Assembly (NCBI GenBank): GCA_016712225.1
Contig: JADJRL010000003.1
Coordinates: 455,001 to 519,000, forward strand
Source of the DNA: Candidatus Defluviibacterium haderslevense
GTDB lineage: Bacteria > Bacteroidota > Bacteroidia > Chitinophagales > Saprospiraceae
Direction of reading: 5' to 3'
Length of the DNA: 64,000 nt
In this document: in pieces, positions 1-8,498 of the stretch
How positions within the stretch are numbered: the stretch's first letter is position 1
Layout of the letters: every line of letters starts with the position of its first letter
Notes under the pieces: generated by a model
Told to the model about the DNA's origin: nothing
What the model saw: only the letters and a program-made list of their open reading frames with translations
Databases searched by the model: none
Program-made: the position numbers and the translations under genes

Positions 1-520
1 AGGCTTCAATAGATGTTATCAATTGTAATTTAATCGCGTTTTTAATAATTTTCCAATTCAGATATTCTCTTACATTCGATGCAGGTTTCCTTACGAATTG
101 GTTCATTCCGATTTCATATTTTATCTTCGCATCTTTCAAGAATTTTTCTAAAAATAGAGAACTCCCAGGTTCCAAATCTTCAAATATACGATTGATTTGT
201 TCCATCTGAGCAGGTGCATCAATGAGTCCTTCCTTAAAAAACATTCTATAAGAAGGATCCAATCGGATTAATTCAAAATAATCCTTTGTACTTTTTCCAA
301 ATTCATTAAAAAAAGTTTCGAATATTTCTGGCATCCAATACCAACTCGGCCCCATATCATAGGTAAATCCACCTTCGGTAAAAGATCTTCCTCTTCCTCC
401 AGGACTTTCGTTTTTTTCAAATATTTCAACGTGAAATCCAGCATGCGCCAATTCAATAGCTGCTGCCATACCTGCAATGCCGGATCCTATGATTCCAATT
501 TTACGGTTAGAACTATTCAT
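1..520 (-). CDS. crtI: Phytoene desaturase family (CrtI-type) FAD-dependent oxidoreductase, N-terminal part
   Basis: Reverse-strand frame open from an ATG at 520 to the window edge, so only about 173 N-terminal residues are present. It begins MNSSNRKIGIIGSGIAGMAA, the Rossmann GxGxxG dinucleotide-binding fold, followed by FEKNESPGGRGRSF and the YDMGPSWYWMP stretch typical of CrtI desaturases and isomerases, which oxidise carotene precursors at the inner membrane. Enzymes of this family are about 490-500 residues, so roughly two thirds lies outside the window. Which member (phytoene desaturase, ketolase/oxygenase-like or CrtISO-like) cannot be decided from the N-terminus. It lies downstream of rpsA on the same strand but is separated from it by a terminator hairpin. 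Confidence 0.85.
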   Translation of the reverse strand, partial: MNSSNRKIGIIGSGIAGMAAAIELAHAGFHVEIFEKNESPGGRGRSFTEGGFTYDMGPSWYWMPEIFETFFNEFGKSTKDYFELIRLDPSYRMFFKEGLIDAPAQMEQINRIFEDLEPGSSLFLEKFLKDAKIKYEIGMNQFVRKPASNVREYLNWKIIKNAIKLQLITSIEA

Positions 521-582
521 TCAGAAACAAAACACAGGTAAAATTATTTTGTTTAACCTTTTATAAAAAAGACTAAACAAAA

Positions 583-610
583 AAGGCCCTTGGAATTAAC
601 CAAGAGCCTT
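583..610 (-). terminator. Rho-independent terminator after rpsA
   Basis: An inverted repeat AAGGCCCTTGG / CCAAGAGCCTT (11 bp, one mismatch, loop AATTAA) lies 26 bases past the rpsA stop. On the minus strand it is followed directly by a T-rich run. It should end rpsA transcription before the desaturase gene. Confidence 0.75.
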
Positions 611-636
611 CATATGATTTTTAGCTAAAAAGAGTT

Positions 637-3018
637 CTAAGCTTTTCCGCCTTTTAATGAATCTTGTAATACTTTTAATTCATCCATTTTACCTTCAAAA
701 GCCAATCTTGCTTGTTGTGGCCAAGTGCTAGGATCATGCATTCTATATCTTGAGCCAGCATTATCCAAAACGGTTTGAATCTTAGATATTTCAGCATTTG
801 CTAATTCTTCAAATGTGTTAATTCCATCAGCATTCAATAATTCTGCGATTTTTGGCCCAATACCTTCAATAATTTTTAGATCATCTCCAGTAGTTGACTT
901 AGCTTTCGCTTTTGCTTTAGGTTTTACTTCAGCTTCCGATTCAGATGTCTCAAAAAGTTCATTTTTTGGAGTTTTTTCTGTCGCTTCAACTTTAATTTCC
1001 GCAGGTGCTGCGTTAGCTTTAGCCTCTGCTTTAGCATCTAATTTGGCTTTAGCTGATTCCTGAAGTTGCTCTTTTAATTGACTAAAACCTTCAATTTCTC
1101 CTAAAGTACTCATCTCAACTTTAGTTTGAATTTTTTCAACAGCTTTCTTAGTAACCTGACGTTCTACATCTTTCTCTTTTTTAACATTATCATCTGCTTC
1201 TTTACGGATATCTTCAAGATATCTGGTGTGGGAAACGATAATTTTCTTCTCCTCTCTGTTGAATTCGATAACCTTTACTGTAAGTGTTTCATCAACTGAA
1301 GCATTCAGATTGTTTTCCTTTTTCATGAATTTTACAGGAGCATAAGCTTCCAATCCATATGGTAATTGAACAGTGAATCCTCTGTCATCTTTTCTTAACA
1401 CAGTAGCTTCATGGTAAGAGCCTTCAGGGAATATACTCTCAAAGGTATCCCATGGATTTTCTTCCAATTGCTTATGTCCTAAGGACAACTTACGATTTTC
1501 AAGATCTATATCAGTAATTAATACATCCAAATTCTGGCCTACTTTCGTATATTCAGATGGATGATTATATCGTTTTGTCCAAGACAAATCAGAAATGTGT
1601 ACCATTCCACCAATGCCTTCACTTAATTCAACAAATACACCATAAGGAGTAAGATTTTTAACAACTCCGGTATGACGAGTTCCGACAGAGAAATTCTGCT
1701 GAACATGTGTCCAAGGATCTTCAACCAATTGTTTCAAACTTAAAGACATCTTTCGTTCCTCACGATCTATTGTTCCAACCTTAGCTTCAAACTCTTGACC
1801 TAAGAAGAAGAAATCTTTTGCATTAATTGGTTGACTGTTCCAGTTTACTTCAGACACGTGAATTAATCCTTCTACGCCCGGATAAATCTCCAAGAAAGCT
1901 CCGTAGTCTTCAATGTTAACAATCTTTCCTTTGACCGTGGATCCTTCAACGATATCAGCTGGGATGACATCCCAAGGATGAGGTTGAAGTTGCTTTAAAC
2001 CCAATGAAATACGTTTTTTGTTTTCATCAAAATCCAATACAACGACATTGATTTTTTGATTTTTCTCTAAAACTTCTGAAGGATGACTAATTCTACCCCA
2101 TGAAATATCAGTGATATATAATAAACCATCTACACCTCCTAAGTCTAAGAATGCACCGAAATCCGTAATATTCTTAACAGTTCCTTCTAATACTTGACCT
2201 TTCTCTAATCCAGAAATAATTTGTTCTCTTTGTTCTTGTAAATCGCCTTCAATCAATGCTTTATGGGAAACAACAGCATTCTTAATGGTTTCATTGATTT
2301 TAACCACCTTAAATTCCATCGTCTTTCCAACGTATGCATCATAATCTACAATTGGTTTTATATCAATTTGTGAACCAGGTAAGAATGTTTCCAAACCGTT
2401 ACAGTCCACAATCAAACCACCTTTAGTTTTACTAATAACGTTACCTTTTATAATGGTACCATTTTTATAAGAATCTACTAATATCTCCCAAGCTCTTAAT
2501 AGCTTAGCTTTCTTACGTGATAAAACTAAATGTCCTTGCTCATCTTCTGTGCGTTCAACATAAATCTCAACCAAATCGCCTGGTTTCAAATCCAAATCTC
2601 TAAACTCAGATAATGGAATTAAACCATCAGATTTAAATCGAATATCAAATACTACATCACTTCCAACAATACTTGCAACTTTTCCTTGTAATACCTGACC
2701 TTCATGTATAGAATTAAAGGTACTGTCATATTCAGCCAATAAGCGCTTAGTCTCTTCAGGTGAATAATTAACTGCATTTCTATTTGTTATAGTCCAATCA
2801 AATTCATCATGTGGGCCGGAATAATCATCGGCTTCAACCAAAGTTTCTAAAGCAATTTCCTCTTCAAGTAATACGCCAACTTCTTCTTCTTTATCGATTA
2901 CTACAGGGATGTCCGGGGATTCGAGGATCTCAATTTCACCTGGAAGGTCTGTTATAAGATCATCTTCTGGTGTTAAATCTGGTGTTAAATCTGGTGTTAA
3001 ATCTTTTTCGTCCAACAT
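637..3018 (-). CDS. rpsA: 30S ribosomal protein S1 with C-terminal helix-hairpin-helix extension
   Basis: 793 residues. S1 helps recruit and unfold mRNA on the 30S subunit. Six S1/OB-fold repeats are readable, starting near residues 102, 187, 272, 359, 446 and 532 (for example GTVKNITDFGAFLDLGG and GVVKNLTPYGVFVELSEG). An acidic N-terminal tail carries three DLTP units. After repeat six comes a Lys/Ala/Glu-rich linker (about 640-700) and a final domain beginning LKIIEGIGPKIAELLNADGI, a helix-hairpin-helix type seen on several Bacteroidota proteins. Typical S1 is 550-600 residues, so the tail adds about 150-200. The ATG at 3018 is the start, preceded by a promoter-like sequence. The gene is likely monocistronic. 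Confidence 0.95.
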   Translation of the reverse strand: MLDEKDLTPDLTPDLTPEDDLITDLPGEIEILESPDIPVVIDKEEEVGVLLEEEIALETLVEADDYSGPHDEFDWTITNRNAVNYSPEETKRLLAEYDSTFNSIHEGQVLQGKVASIVGSDVVFDIRFKSDGLIPLSEFRDLDLKPGDLVEIYVERTEDEQGHLVLSRKKAKLLRAWEILVDSYKNGTIIKGNVISKTKGGLIVDCNGLETFLPGSQIDIKPIVDYDAYVGKTMEFKVVKINETIKNAVVSHKALIEGDLQEQREQIISGLEKGQVLEGTVKNITDFGAFLDLGGVDGLLYITDISWGRISHPSEVLEKNQKINVVVLDFDENKKRISLGLKQLQPHPWDVIPADIVEGSTVKGKIVNIEDYGAFLEIYPGVEGLIHVSEVNWNSQPINAKDFFFLGQEFEAKVGTIDREERKMSLSLKQLVEDPWTHVQQNFSVGTRHTGVVKNLTPYGVFVELSEGIGGMVHISDLSWTKRYNHPSEYTKVGQNLDVLITDIDLENRKLSLGHKQLEENPWDTFESIFPEGSYHEATVLRKDDRGFTVQLPYGLEAYAPVKFMKKENNLNASVDETLTVKVIEFNREEKKIIVSHTRYLEDIRKEADDNVKKEKDVERQVTKKAVEKIQTKVEMSTLGEIEGFSQLKEQLQESAKAKLDAKAEAKANAAPAEIKVEATEKTPKNELFETSESEAEVKPKAKAKAKSTTGDDLKIIEGIGPKIAELLNADGINTFEELANAEISKIQTVLDNAGSRYRMHDPSTWPQQARLAFEGKMDELKVLQDSLKGGKA
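2966..3001 (-). repeat. 12-bp tandem repeat (3 copies) inside the rpsA N-terminus
   Basis: Three perfect head-to-tail copies of tctggtgttaaa (plus strand) encode the DLTP repeats at the N-terminus of S1. Copy number could vary without changing the reading frame. Confidence 0.85.
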
Positions 3019-3058
3019 TTTGGCAATTTTTATAGGTTAAGAAATAATTTTTGCGGCG

Positions 3059-3086
3059 CGAAGATACTACAAAAAATCGTACTCAA
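3059..3086 (-). promoter_or_regulatory. Candidate rpsA promoter
   Basis: Read on the minus strand, TTG (3086-3084), 17 bases, then TATCTTCG (3066-3059), close to the Bacteroidota -33/-7 consensus (TTTG, TAnnTTTG). It lies about 40 bases before the ATG. Confidence 0.4.
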
Positions 3087-3424
3087 TGGCACTTTTCAAT
3101 GATCTTAACCAATTAATTCATGCCAATAAACATAAAATAAAATTTGTAAATGTATAATTTATTTAAAATCAAATATTTACAAAAATCATTGAACATTTTT
3201 TAAATGCGCTTTCTAAGAAACATTTAAATTACAATATTTAGTAAAAATGAATCAAGGGTCAAAGTGGCACTTTCTAGTTTAAAGTAAGATGCAGTTATTA
3301 GAGCATTACATGTTCAGTATCAATATTTTAATGAAGATGTTTTGTATTGGCATCTGCATCACTTTTTTCCACTTTTTAGAAATAAGCAATTCCAAGAAAC
3401 ATTGAATCTCAGAAAAATATGCTT
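3087..3424. other. AT-rich intergenic stretch, no gene seen
   Basis: About 340 AT-rich bases between the rpsA promoter and the 3' end of the MFS gene. No convincing ORF or RNA gene was recognised. Confidence 0.5.
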
Positions 3425-3448
3425 CCACATTTAACCTCTTCAATGTGG
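3425..3448 (-). terminator. Possible terminator after the MFS gene
   Basis: Inverted repeat CCACATT / AATGTGG (7 bp, 10-base loop) immediately past the stop codon. On the minus strand it is followed by AAGCATATTTTTC, a modest T-run. Confidence 0.35.
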
Positions 3449-3450
3449 AC

Positions 3451-4674
3451 TTAAACCAGTGATTTAAGATCAATTCTGGACTCGTTTTGCTTTAAATAAT
3501 AATAACCTAAAGCTGTGAATATACTCATTATAAAAATAACCCACCAAAGTATGTGAAACCCATAATGATCTGCAATTAATCCACCAAAACTTGGCCCCAG
3601 AATATGCGCTGCACTGTATGAAACCGTGTAAAGAGCGGCATATTGTCCTCTATTCGATTCATTGGATCTATTAAGCCAAAAACTCATCATAAATGGCATT
3701 GATAATATTTCTCCTATTGTAATAATGATTGATGCAATAACTGCAATCAGAAAAGGATTAATGGGAAACAAATTAAATAGAATATATGAAAAACCCACTA
3801 TTAGAGTACCCAATATAATGTAATTGAGTTCGTTGGTTTTTTTAGAAATTTTTGTAATAATAACCATTTCAAATAAGGCAATAAGCAATCCATTCAGTGC
3901 CATGGTTAATCCAATCTGTCTCTCTGATAGCAATAATTCTCTTTTAAGATATAACGGCAAGGTCGTAAACACTTGAAAAAAACAAATTGCAAAAAGCAAA
4001 CTTAAAAAAATAAAAATCATGTAAGCTTTATCCTTGTATGCTGAAACAAATAAAGTCGTTTGGGTCTTTGGCAGTTCCTTTACAATTGGTCTGTTCTTTA
4101 AAAAAAACAATACAATAAAAGCAGCAAATAAATTCGTCCAACCATCAACCCAAAATAAATATTGATAATTAAAGGACGCTATCAATCCTCCTATACTTGC
4201 GCCAATAGCCCAACCTAAATTTACAGAAAGTCGCACCAATGAAGAACTTCGGGTTCGAGTTTCAGCATTGCTAAATGCACCAATCGCAGTCATCCCGGCA
4301 GGTCGAAAAGCTTCATTGATCATTGCCAAAACAAAGGTCATCACACAAATCCAAGTATAATCATGCAATAAGCCTAAAACAAAAAACGAAAACCCACCAA
4401 AGGTTAATGTACCCAACATCACAGGATAATATCCGAACTTATCTGTGAGTTTTCCACCTGCAAGAGCTCCTAAAATCGATCCTACACCAAAACAGGTCAA
4501 TACAAATCCTGCTTGTGTTATACTCACACCCTGGCTTTGAGTCATGTACATGGTCATAAATGGAACCACCATAGTCCCACTTCTATTAATTAATTGTACC
4601 AACGAGAGCAACCAAACAGAAGGATTCAATCCTGTAAAGGCATTCTTATAAAGATGTAATACTGAAGCTAACAT
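3451..4674 (-). CDS. MFS transporter
   Basis: 407 residues, almost wholly hydrophobic, consistent with the 12 membrane segments of the major facilitator superfamily. After the second segment the loop GGKLTDKFGYYPVM matches MFS motif A (GxLaDrxGrkxxl). A second motif-like loop, GGLIADHYGFHILWW, lies in the last third. Length fits the family. Such proteins are proton-linked exporters or importers in the inner membrane; the substrate cannot be told, though the architecture resembles multidrug or sugar-efflux members. It is divergent from the symporter gene at 4795, with which it shares a 120-base promoter region. Confidence 0.8.
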   Translation of the reverse strand: MLASVLHLYKNAFTGLNPSVWLLSLVQLINRSGTMVVPFMTMYMTQSQGVSITQAGFVLTCFGVGSILGALAGGKLTDKFGYYPVMLGTLTFGGFSFFVLGLLHDYTWICVMTFVLAMINEAFRPAGMTAIGAFSNAETRTRSSSLVRLSVNLGWAIGASIGGLIASFNYQYLFWVDGWTNLFAAFIVLFFLKNRPIVKELPKTQTTLFVSAYKDKAYMIFIFLSLLFAICFFQVFTTLPLYLKRELLLSERQIGLTMALNGLLIALFEMVIITKISKKTNELNYIILGTLIVGFSYILFNLFPINPFLIAVIASIIITIGEILSMPFMMSFWLNRSNESNRGQYAALYTVSYSAAHILGPSFGGLIADHYGFHILWWVIFIMSIFTALGYYYLKQNESRIDLKSLV

Positions 4675-4750
4675 AAAGAAAAGATCCGTCAGAATAATGT
4701 GGAATTAACGCTCATTTAATCCGATGGTTTAAATAGATTCAGCATTTAAC

Positions 4751-4780
4751 TTGTCACTTAACTCAAAATTTATACTTTTA
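4751..4780 (+). promoter_or_regulatory. Candidate promoter of the symporter-murQ operon
   Basis: TTG (4751-4753), 19 bases, TACTTTTA (4773-4780), one base from the Bacteroidota -7 consensus TAnnTTTG. It would give a very short leader before the ATG at 4795. Confidence 0.4.
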
Positions 4781-4794
4781 CATAAAGATTCTAC

Positions 4795-6267
4795 ATGTCA
4801 CAGCCTTTACAGTTATTGTTGTTGATGATTGGGTACTTCTTATTACTCATTGTTATTTCCTTTCTGACATCAAAAGATAATTCTAATGAAAATTTCTTTA
4901 CTGCAAAGAAAAGTTCACCTTGGTACTTGGTTGCTTTCGGAATGATTGGTTCATCATTATCAGGTGTGACATTCATCAGTATACCTGGTGTAGTGGGCGC
5001 TGGTGGAGCCAATCAAAATTTATCATACATGCAAATGGTGTGGGGATATCTCATTGGATATATGATTATTGCAAATGTATTGATGCCCATATATTATCGA
5101 TATAATGTAATATCAATTTATGAATTTTTAGATAAGAGACTTGGCTTAAGTTCCTACAAAACAGGTGCTGCTTTTTTTATCCTTTCACGAACAGTGGGGT
5201 CATCTTTTAGAATGTATATCGTAGCCTTGGTAATGCATCAGTTTATATTTTCACATTATGGCATTCCATTTTGGATCACTGTTTTAATTTCAATTTTTTT
5301 AATTTGGGTTTATACATTTAGAGGTGGCATTAAAACGATTATTTTCACGGATGCCTTTCAAACGATTTGCATGTTGGGTTCATTAATTTTGACCATCTTC
5401 TTTTTAAGTGAACAACTTGACGTTAGTATTTTTGGTTATTTTGAAAAAGTTTTATCCTCTGATTATGGTAAGATTTTTTATTTTGATGCTGCCTGGAGTG
5501 ACCCAAACAATTTTTTCAAACAAGTCATTGGTGGTATGTTGATAGCATTAGTTATGACCGGTTTAGATCAAGATATGATGCAAAAAAATTTGACTTGCAA
5601 AAATCTCAAAGAAGCGCAATTGAATATGTTTAGTTTTTCGATGTTGCTCTTTTTTGTCAATCTGGCATTTCTATGTTTAGGCGCAGGTCTTTATTTATTT
5701 GTTCAACAACAAGGCATTGCGTTACCACCAAAATCTGATCAGTTATTTCCAATGATAGCATTCAATTATTTAAGTGGGGCCGGGGCAATACTGTTCCTTC
5801 TTGGACTAACGGCATCCAATTATGCAAGTGCTGATTCTGCATTGGCGTCATTGACTACATCATTTTGTGTGGATTTTTTAAATTTTTCAAAAAATACATG
5901 GACTGAACAGAAAAAGAAATTCATCCGAACTTGTGTGCATCTTGGATTTTCATTCAGCCTATTTTTTGTTATTGTAATTTTCTATTGGCTCAATGACGAT
6001 GCTGTCATAAATAAGGTTTTTCAGTTCGCCGGTTATACCTATGGCCCCATATTAGGACTATTTGCTTTCGCTATTGGAACTAACAGAAAATTAATTTACG
6101 CTTTATGGGTTCCTATTATTTGTATGGCATCAGTTCTATTATCTTATATCGTAAATATGCATTCTAAGGAATGGTTAAATGGCTTTACCTTTGGCACGTT
6201 ATTAGTCGCCTTCAATGGATTAATTACATTCATTGGATTAATGCTAATATCAAAAAATCAGAATTGA
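4795..6267 (+). CDS. Sodium:solute symporter (SSS family), probable amino-sugar permease
   Basis: 490 residues with about 13 hydrophobic segments. The N-terminal NFFTAKKSSPWYLVAFGMIG and the FRGGIKTIIFTDAFQ stretch are hallmarks of the SSS/SGLT family, which imports solutes with Na+. The stop codon abuts the GTG start of murQ, so the two are almost certainly co-transcribed and coupled. In Tannerella forsythia an SSS protein (MurT) encoded with MurQ imports MurNAc; by analogy this protein probably brings MurNAc or a related muropeptide sugar across the inner membrane. The family assignment is firm; the substrate is inferred only from the neighbour. Confidence 0.85.
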   Translation: MSQPLQLLLLMIGYFLLLIVISFLTSKDNSNENFFTAKKSSPWYLVAFGMIGSSLSGVTFISIPGVVGAGGANQNLSYMQMVWGYLIGYMIIANVLMPIYYRYNVISIYEFLDKRLGLSSYKTGAAFFILSRTVGSSFRMYIVALVMHQFIFSHYGIPFWITVLISIFLIWVYTFRGGIKTIIFTDAFQTICMLGSLILTIFFLSEQLDVSIFGYFEKVLSSDYGKIFYFDAAWSDPNNFFKQVIGGMLIALVMTGLDQDMMQKNLTCKNLKEAQLNMFSFSMLLFFVNLAFLCLGAGLYLFVQQQGIALPPKSDQLFPMIAFNYLSGAGAILFLLGLTASNYASADSALASLTTSFCVDFLNFSKNTWTEQKKKFIRTCVHLGFSFSLFFVIVIFYWLNDDAVINKVFQFAGYTYGPILGLFAFAIGTNRKLIYALWVPIICMASVLLSYIVNMHSKEWLNGFTFGTLLVAFNGLITFIGLMLISKNQN

Positions 6268-7086
6268 GTGAGTTTTAAAAAAATTACAGAATCAGAATCA
6301 CTACATCATCAACTGGAAAAAAAATCAGTTCTTGAGCTTCTCCAATTAATGAATGAAGAAGATCAAAAGGTCCCCATTGCAATAAGATCATGCACACCTC
6401 AAATTGAGGCATTCATACAATACCTGATTCCACAAATGAAATTGGGTGGCAGATTGTTTTTTATAGGAGCAGGCACCAGCGGAAGATTAGGAGTAATCGA
6501 TGCTTCAGAATGTCCTCCTACTTTTGGTATTCCTGATGATTGGATTATCGGAATTATTGCTGGAGGCGATGGGGCTATTCGTAAAGCTGTAGAATTTGCT
6601 GAAGATCATATAGATCAAGCTTGGAAAGATTTAACAGAATACCAGATCGAATCATTAGATACAGTAGTAGGTATAGCTGCAAGTGGTACAACACCCTACG
6701 TTATTCATGGGTTAAAAAAGTGTCAGGAAAAGAAAATTACCACTGCATGCATTACCTGTAATCCAAATAGTCCGATAACTGAATATTCAGATTTTAAAAT
6801 AGAATGTGAAGTGGGGCCGGAATTTATAACAGGTAGTACCCGTCTGAAGTCAGGAACAGCTCAAAAATTAATTTTAAATATGATCACAACCTGTACGATG
6901 ATAGGATTAGGTCGAGTTGTCGACAATAAAATGGTTGATATGCAATTAACCAACGACAAACTGATTGATCGTGGCGTTAAAATGATACTAAATCATAGAA
7001 ACATGGATTATGAGGCTGCTAAACATTTGTTACTACAATCAGGAAGCGTTAGAAAAGCTATCCATGCTTTACATGAAATAGAATAA
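6268..7086 (+). CDS. murQ: N-acetylmuramic acid 6-phosphate etherase
   Basis: 272 residues, a normal MurQ length. The enzyme cleaves the lactyl ether of MurNAc-6-P, giving GlcNAc-6-P and D-lactate, in cell-wall recycling. The SIS fold is clear: GAGTSGRLGVIDASECPPTFG (residues 67-87, catalytic Glu81) and AVEFAEDH (Glu112, matching the second catalytic Glu of E. coli MurQ). The family signature GPEFITGSTRLKSGTAQK is also present. The start is a GTG immediately after the TGA of the symporter gene (TGAGTG), so translation is probably coupled. No MurNAc kinase gene lies nearby, so MurNAc-6-P must come from a kinase encoded elsewhere. Confidence 0.93.
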   Translation: MSFKKITESESLHHQLEKKSVLELLQLMNEEDQKVPIAIRSCTPQIEAFIQYLIPQMKLGGRLFFIGAGTSGRLGVIDASECPPTFGIPDDWIIGIIAGGDGAIRKAVEFAEDHIDQAWKDLTEYQIESLDTVVGIAASGTTPYVIHGLKKCQEKKITTACITCNPNSPITEYSDFKIECEVGPEFITGSTRLKSGTAQKLILNMITTCTMIGLGRVVDNKMVDMQLTNDKLIDRGVKMILNHRNMDYEAAKHLLLQSGSVRKAIHALHEIE

Positions 7087-7144
7087 CTTTCAATCAATAA
7101 TTATAACCTACTTTATCCAAAATCCTTAAGCCGACAAATAACAT

Positions 7145-7175
7145 TTTGATTTAATTTCAATTATGCATATATTTG
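7145..7175 (+). promoter_or_regulatory. Bacteroidota-type promoter before the 7213 gene
   Basis: TTTG (7145-7148), exactly 19 bases, TATATTTG (7168-7175): a full match to the TTTG-N19-TAnnTTTG pattern. The expected start is near 7182, a leader of about 30 bases. Confidence 0.65.
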
Positions 7176-7212
7176 TATTCATTGGCTCATTTGAATAACT
7201 TAAAAATAATAA

Positions 7213-8322
7213 ATGTTTAATAAATCTAGCTTTTATACAATAAGAACAATTGGCCTGATGATATGCTATTTCATCTTATCATTTAGCTTCATTCGATCAC
7301 AATCTATTACCCACAAAATTAGTGATAATTATAAATTGGTTTCTTCTCTGACAGATAGTATGAATCAATATACCCAATGGTATTTCAATGGAAAAATAGA
7401 TACTATACTGTTTTTAACACAAAAAGAAAATTTTAATAATCAGATATTTAACTTAATAGTTGCCAATAGTGATTTGATGTATCAACTCATAGATTCTATT
7501 AATCAGGATAATTATCCTAAACCCATAGAAGAATTGATGGATACTACATTGATCATAGAATCAGACTATCCTACACAAGAGTCAACTGGTTCAGAAATAA
7601 TGGATACCTTATCCGATTCTTCATTTCAAACACCTTACCCGGAAATACCTCAACGATCCAGAACATTTTCTCCAATGAACATTGCTGGAAAAGTCATGAC
7701 GATGAATTCTGGTAAACGAACTACGCTCCACTTACAATTTGGGATGTATTTTAATAATTGGAATCAATCGACTTTACTACGAGGCAATCACCCTATAAAA
7801 ATCAATATGTGGAAATCATTTAATTTATTCGGAGATTTATCTCTTATTTGGAAAACTCATCTTGGCAAGCCGAATAATCCATTAAACATATATTATGGCT
7901 TGGGTTTTGACAATAGACAATTTACGATGAAATATAATTTTAGTAATGTTATTCGGAATGAAATATCAACACCTCTTGACACAATATCTTATGATCAAAT
8001 AAGACTTAAAGGTAACTATTTCAACATCCCATTAGGAATAGAATTGAAGGTAAAGAAAACTAGAATTTCCATTGGAACTTATTTCGGCTTCCGAATAAAA
8101 CAAACAAGATATGGATGGTACCAACAATACGATCAAGATATTAAAATTAAGATAAAAGATAATTATGGCCTTAACCAAAATAATTATGGTTTAAGTCTTT
8201 CATTAGGAAAAAAAAGAACGGCTTTATCAATTAATTATGACTTGTCAAAATTAATAGATAATCAAAATATGTATCAAATTGAATTTCACCCTTGGAGAAT
8301 GGGGCTGGTAATAAAATTATAA
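7213..8322 (+). CDS. Exported protein of unknown function, barrel-like C-terminal half
   Basis: 369 residues; family not recognised. A hydrophobic segment at about residues 13-30 ending in RSQ looks like a signal peptide. A low-complexity, Asp/Ser/Thr-rich middle (to about residue 155) is followed by a region of alternating polar and aromatic residues (LHLQFGMYFNNWN, LNIYYGLGFDNRQF, ISIGTYFGFRIKQ) that reads like antiparallel strands of a small outer-membrane beta-barrel, ending MGLVIKL. It is a single gene with its own promoter, between murQ and convergent exported genes. A role in the outer membrane is inference from composition only. Confidence 0.6.
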   Translation: MFNKSSFYTIRTIGLMICYFILSFSFIRSQSITHKISDNYKLVSSLTDSMNQYTQWYFNGKIDTILFLTQKENFNNQIFNLIVANSDLMYQLIDSINQDNYPKPIEELMDTTLIIESDYPTQESTGSEIMDTLSDSSFQTPYPEIPQRSRTFSPMNIAGKVMTMNSGKRTTLHLQFGMYFNNWNQSTLLRGNHPIKINMWKSFNLFGDLSLIWKTHLGKPNNPLNIYYGLGFDNRQFTMKYNFSNVIRNEISTPLDTISYDQIRLKGNYFNIPLGIELKVKKTRISIGTYFGFRIKQTRYGWYQQYDQDIKIKIKDNYGLNQNNYGLSLSLGKKRTALSINYDLSKLIDNQNMYQIEFHPWRMGLVIKL

Positions 8323-8498
8323 TAACTAAAGTAATATTAGAAGATAAATAGTAATTCACTTAATGAGTTGCAAATAGGTGTAATTTGGCAAAAAACCAAA
8401 ATACCATGTAATCGATACAAATATCAACTTAAAAAGGATCGTTATAACCAATCTATTAAAACAATCTAAAAATCGTATCCCACCATCCGCAATTCATC

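Noticed and set aside
815..1063. Plus-strand ORF opposite rpsA
   Set aside because: It mirrors the Ala/Lys/Glu-rich linker of S1; low-complexity coding on one strand leaves the other open by chance.
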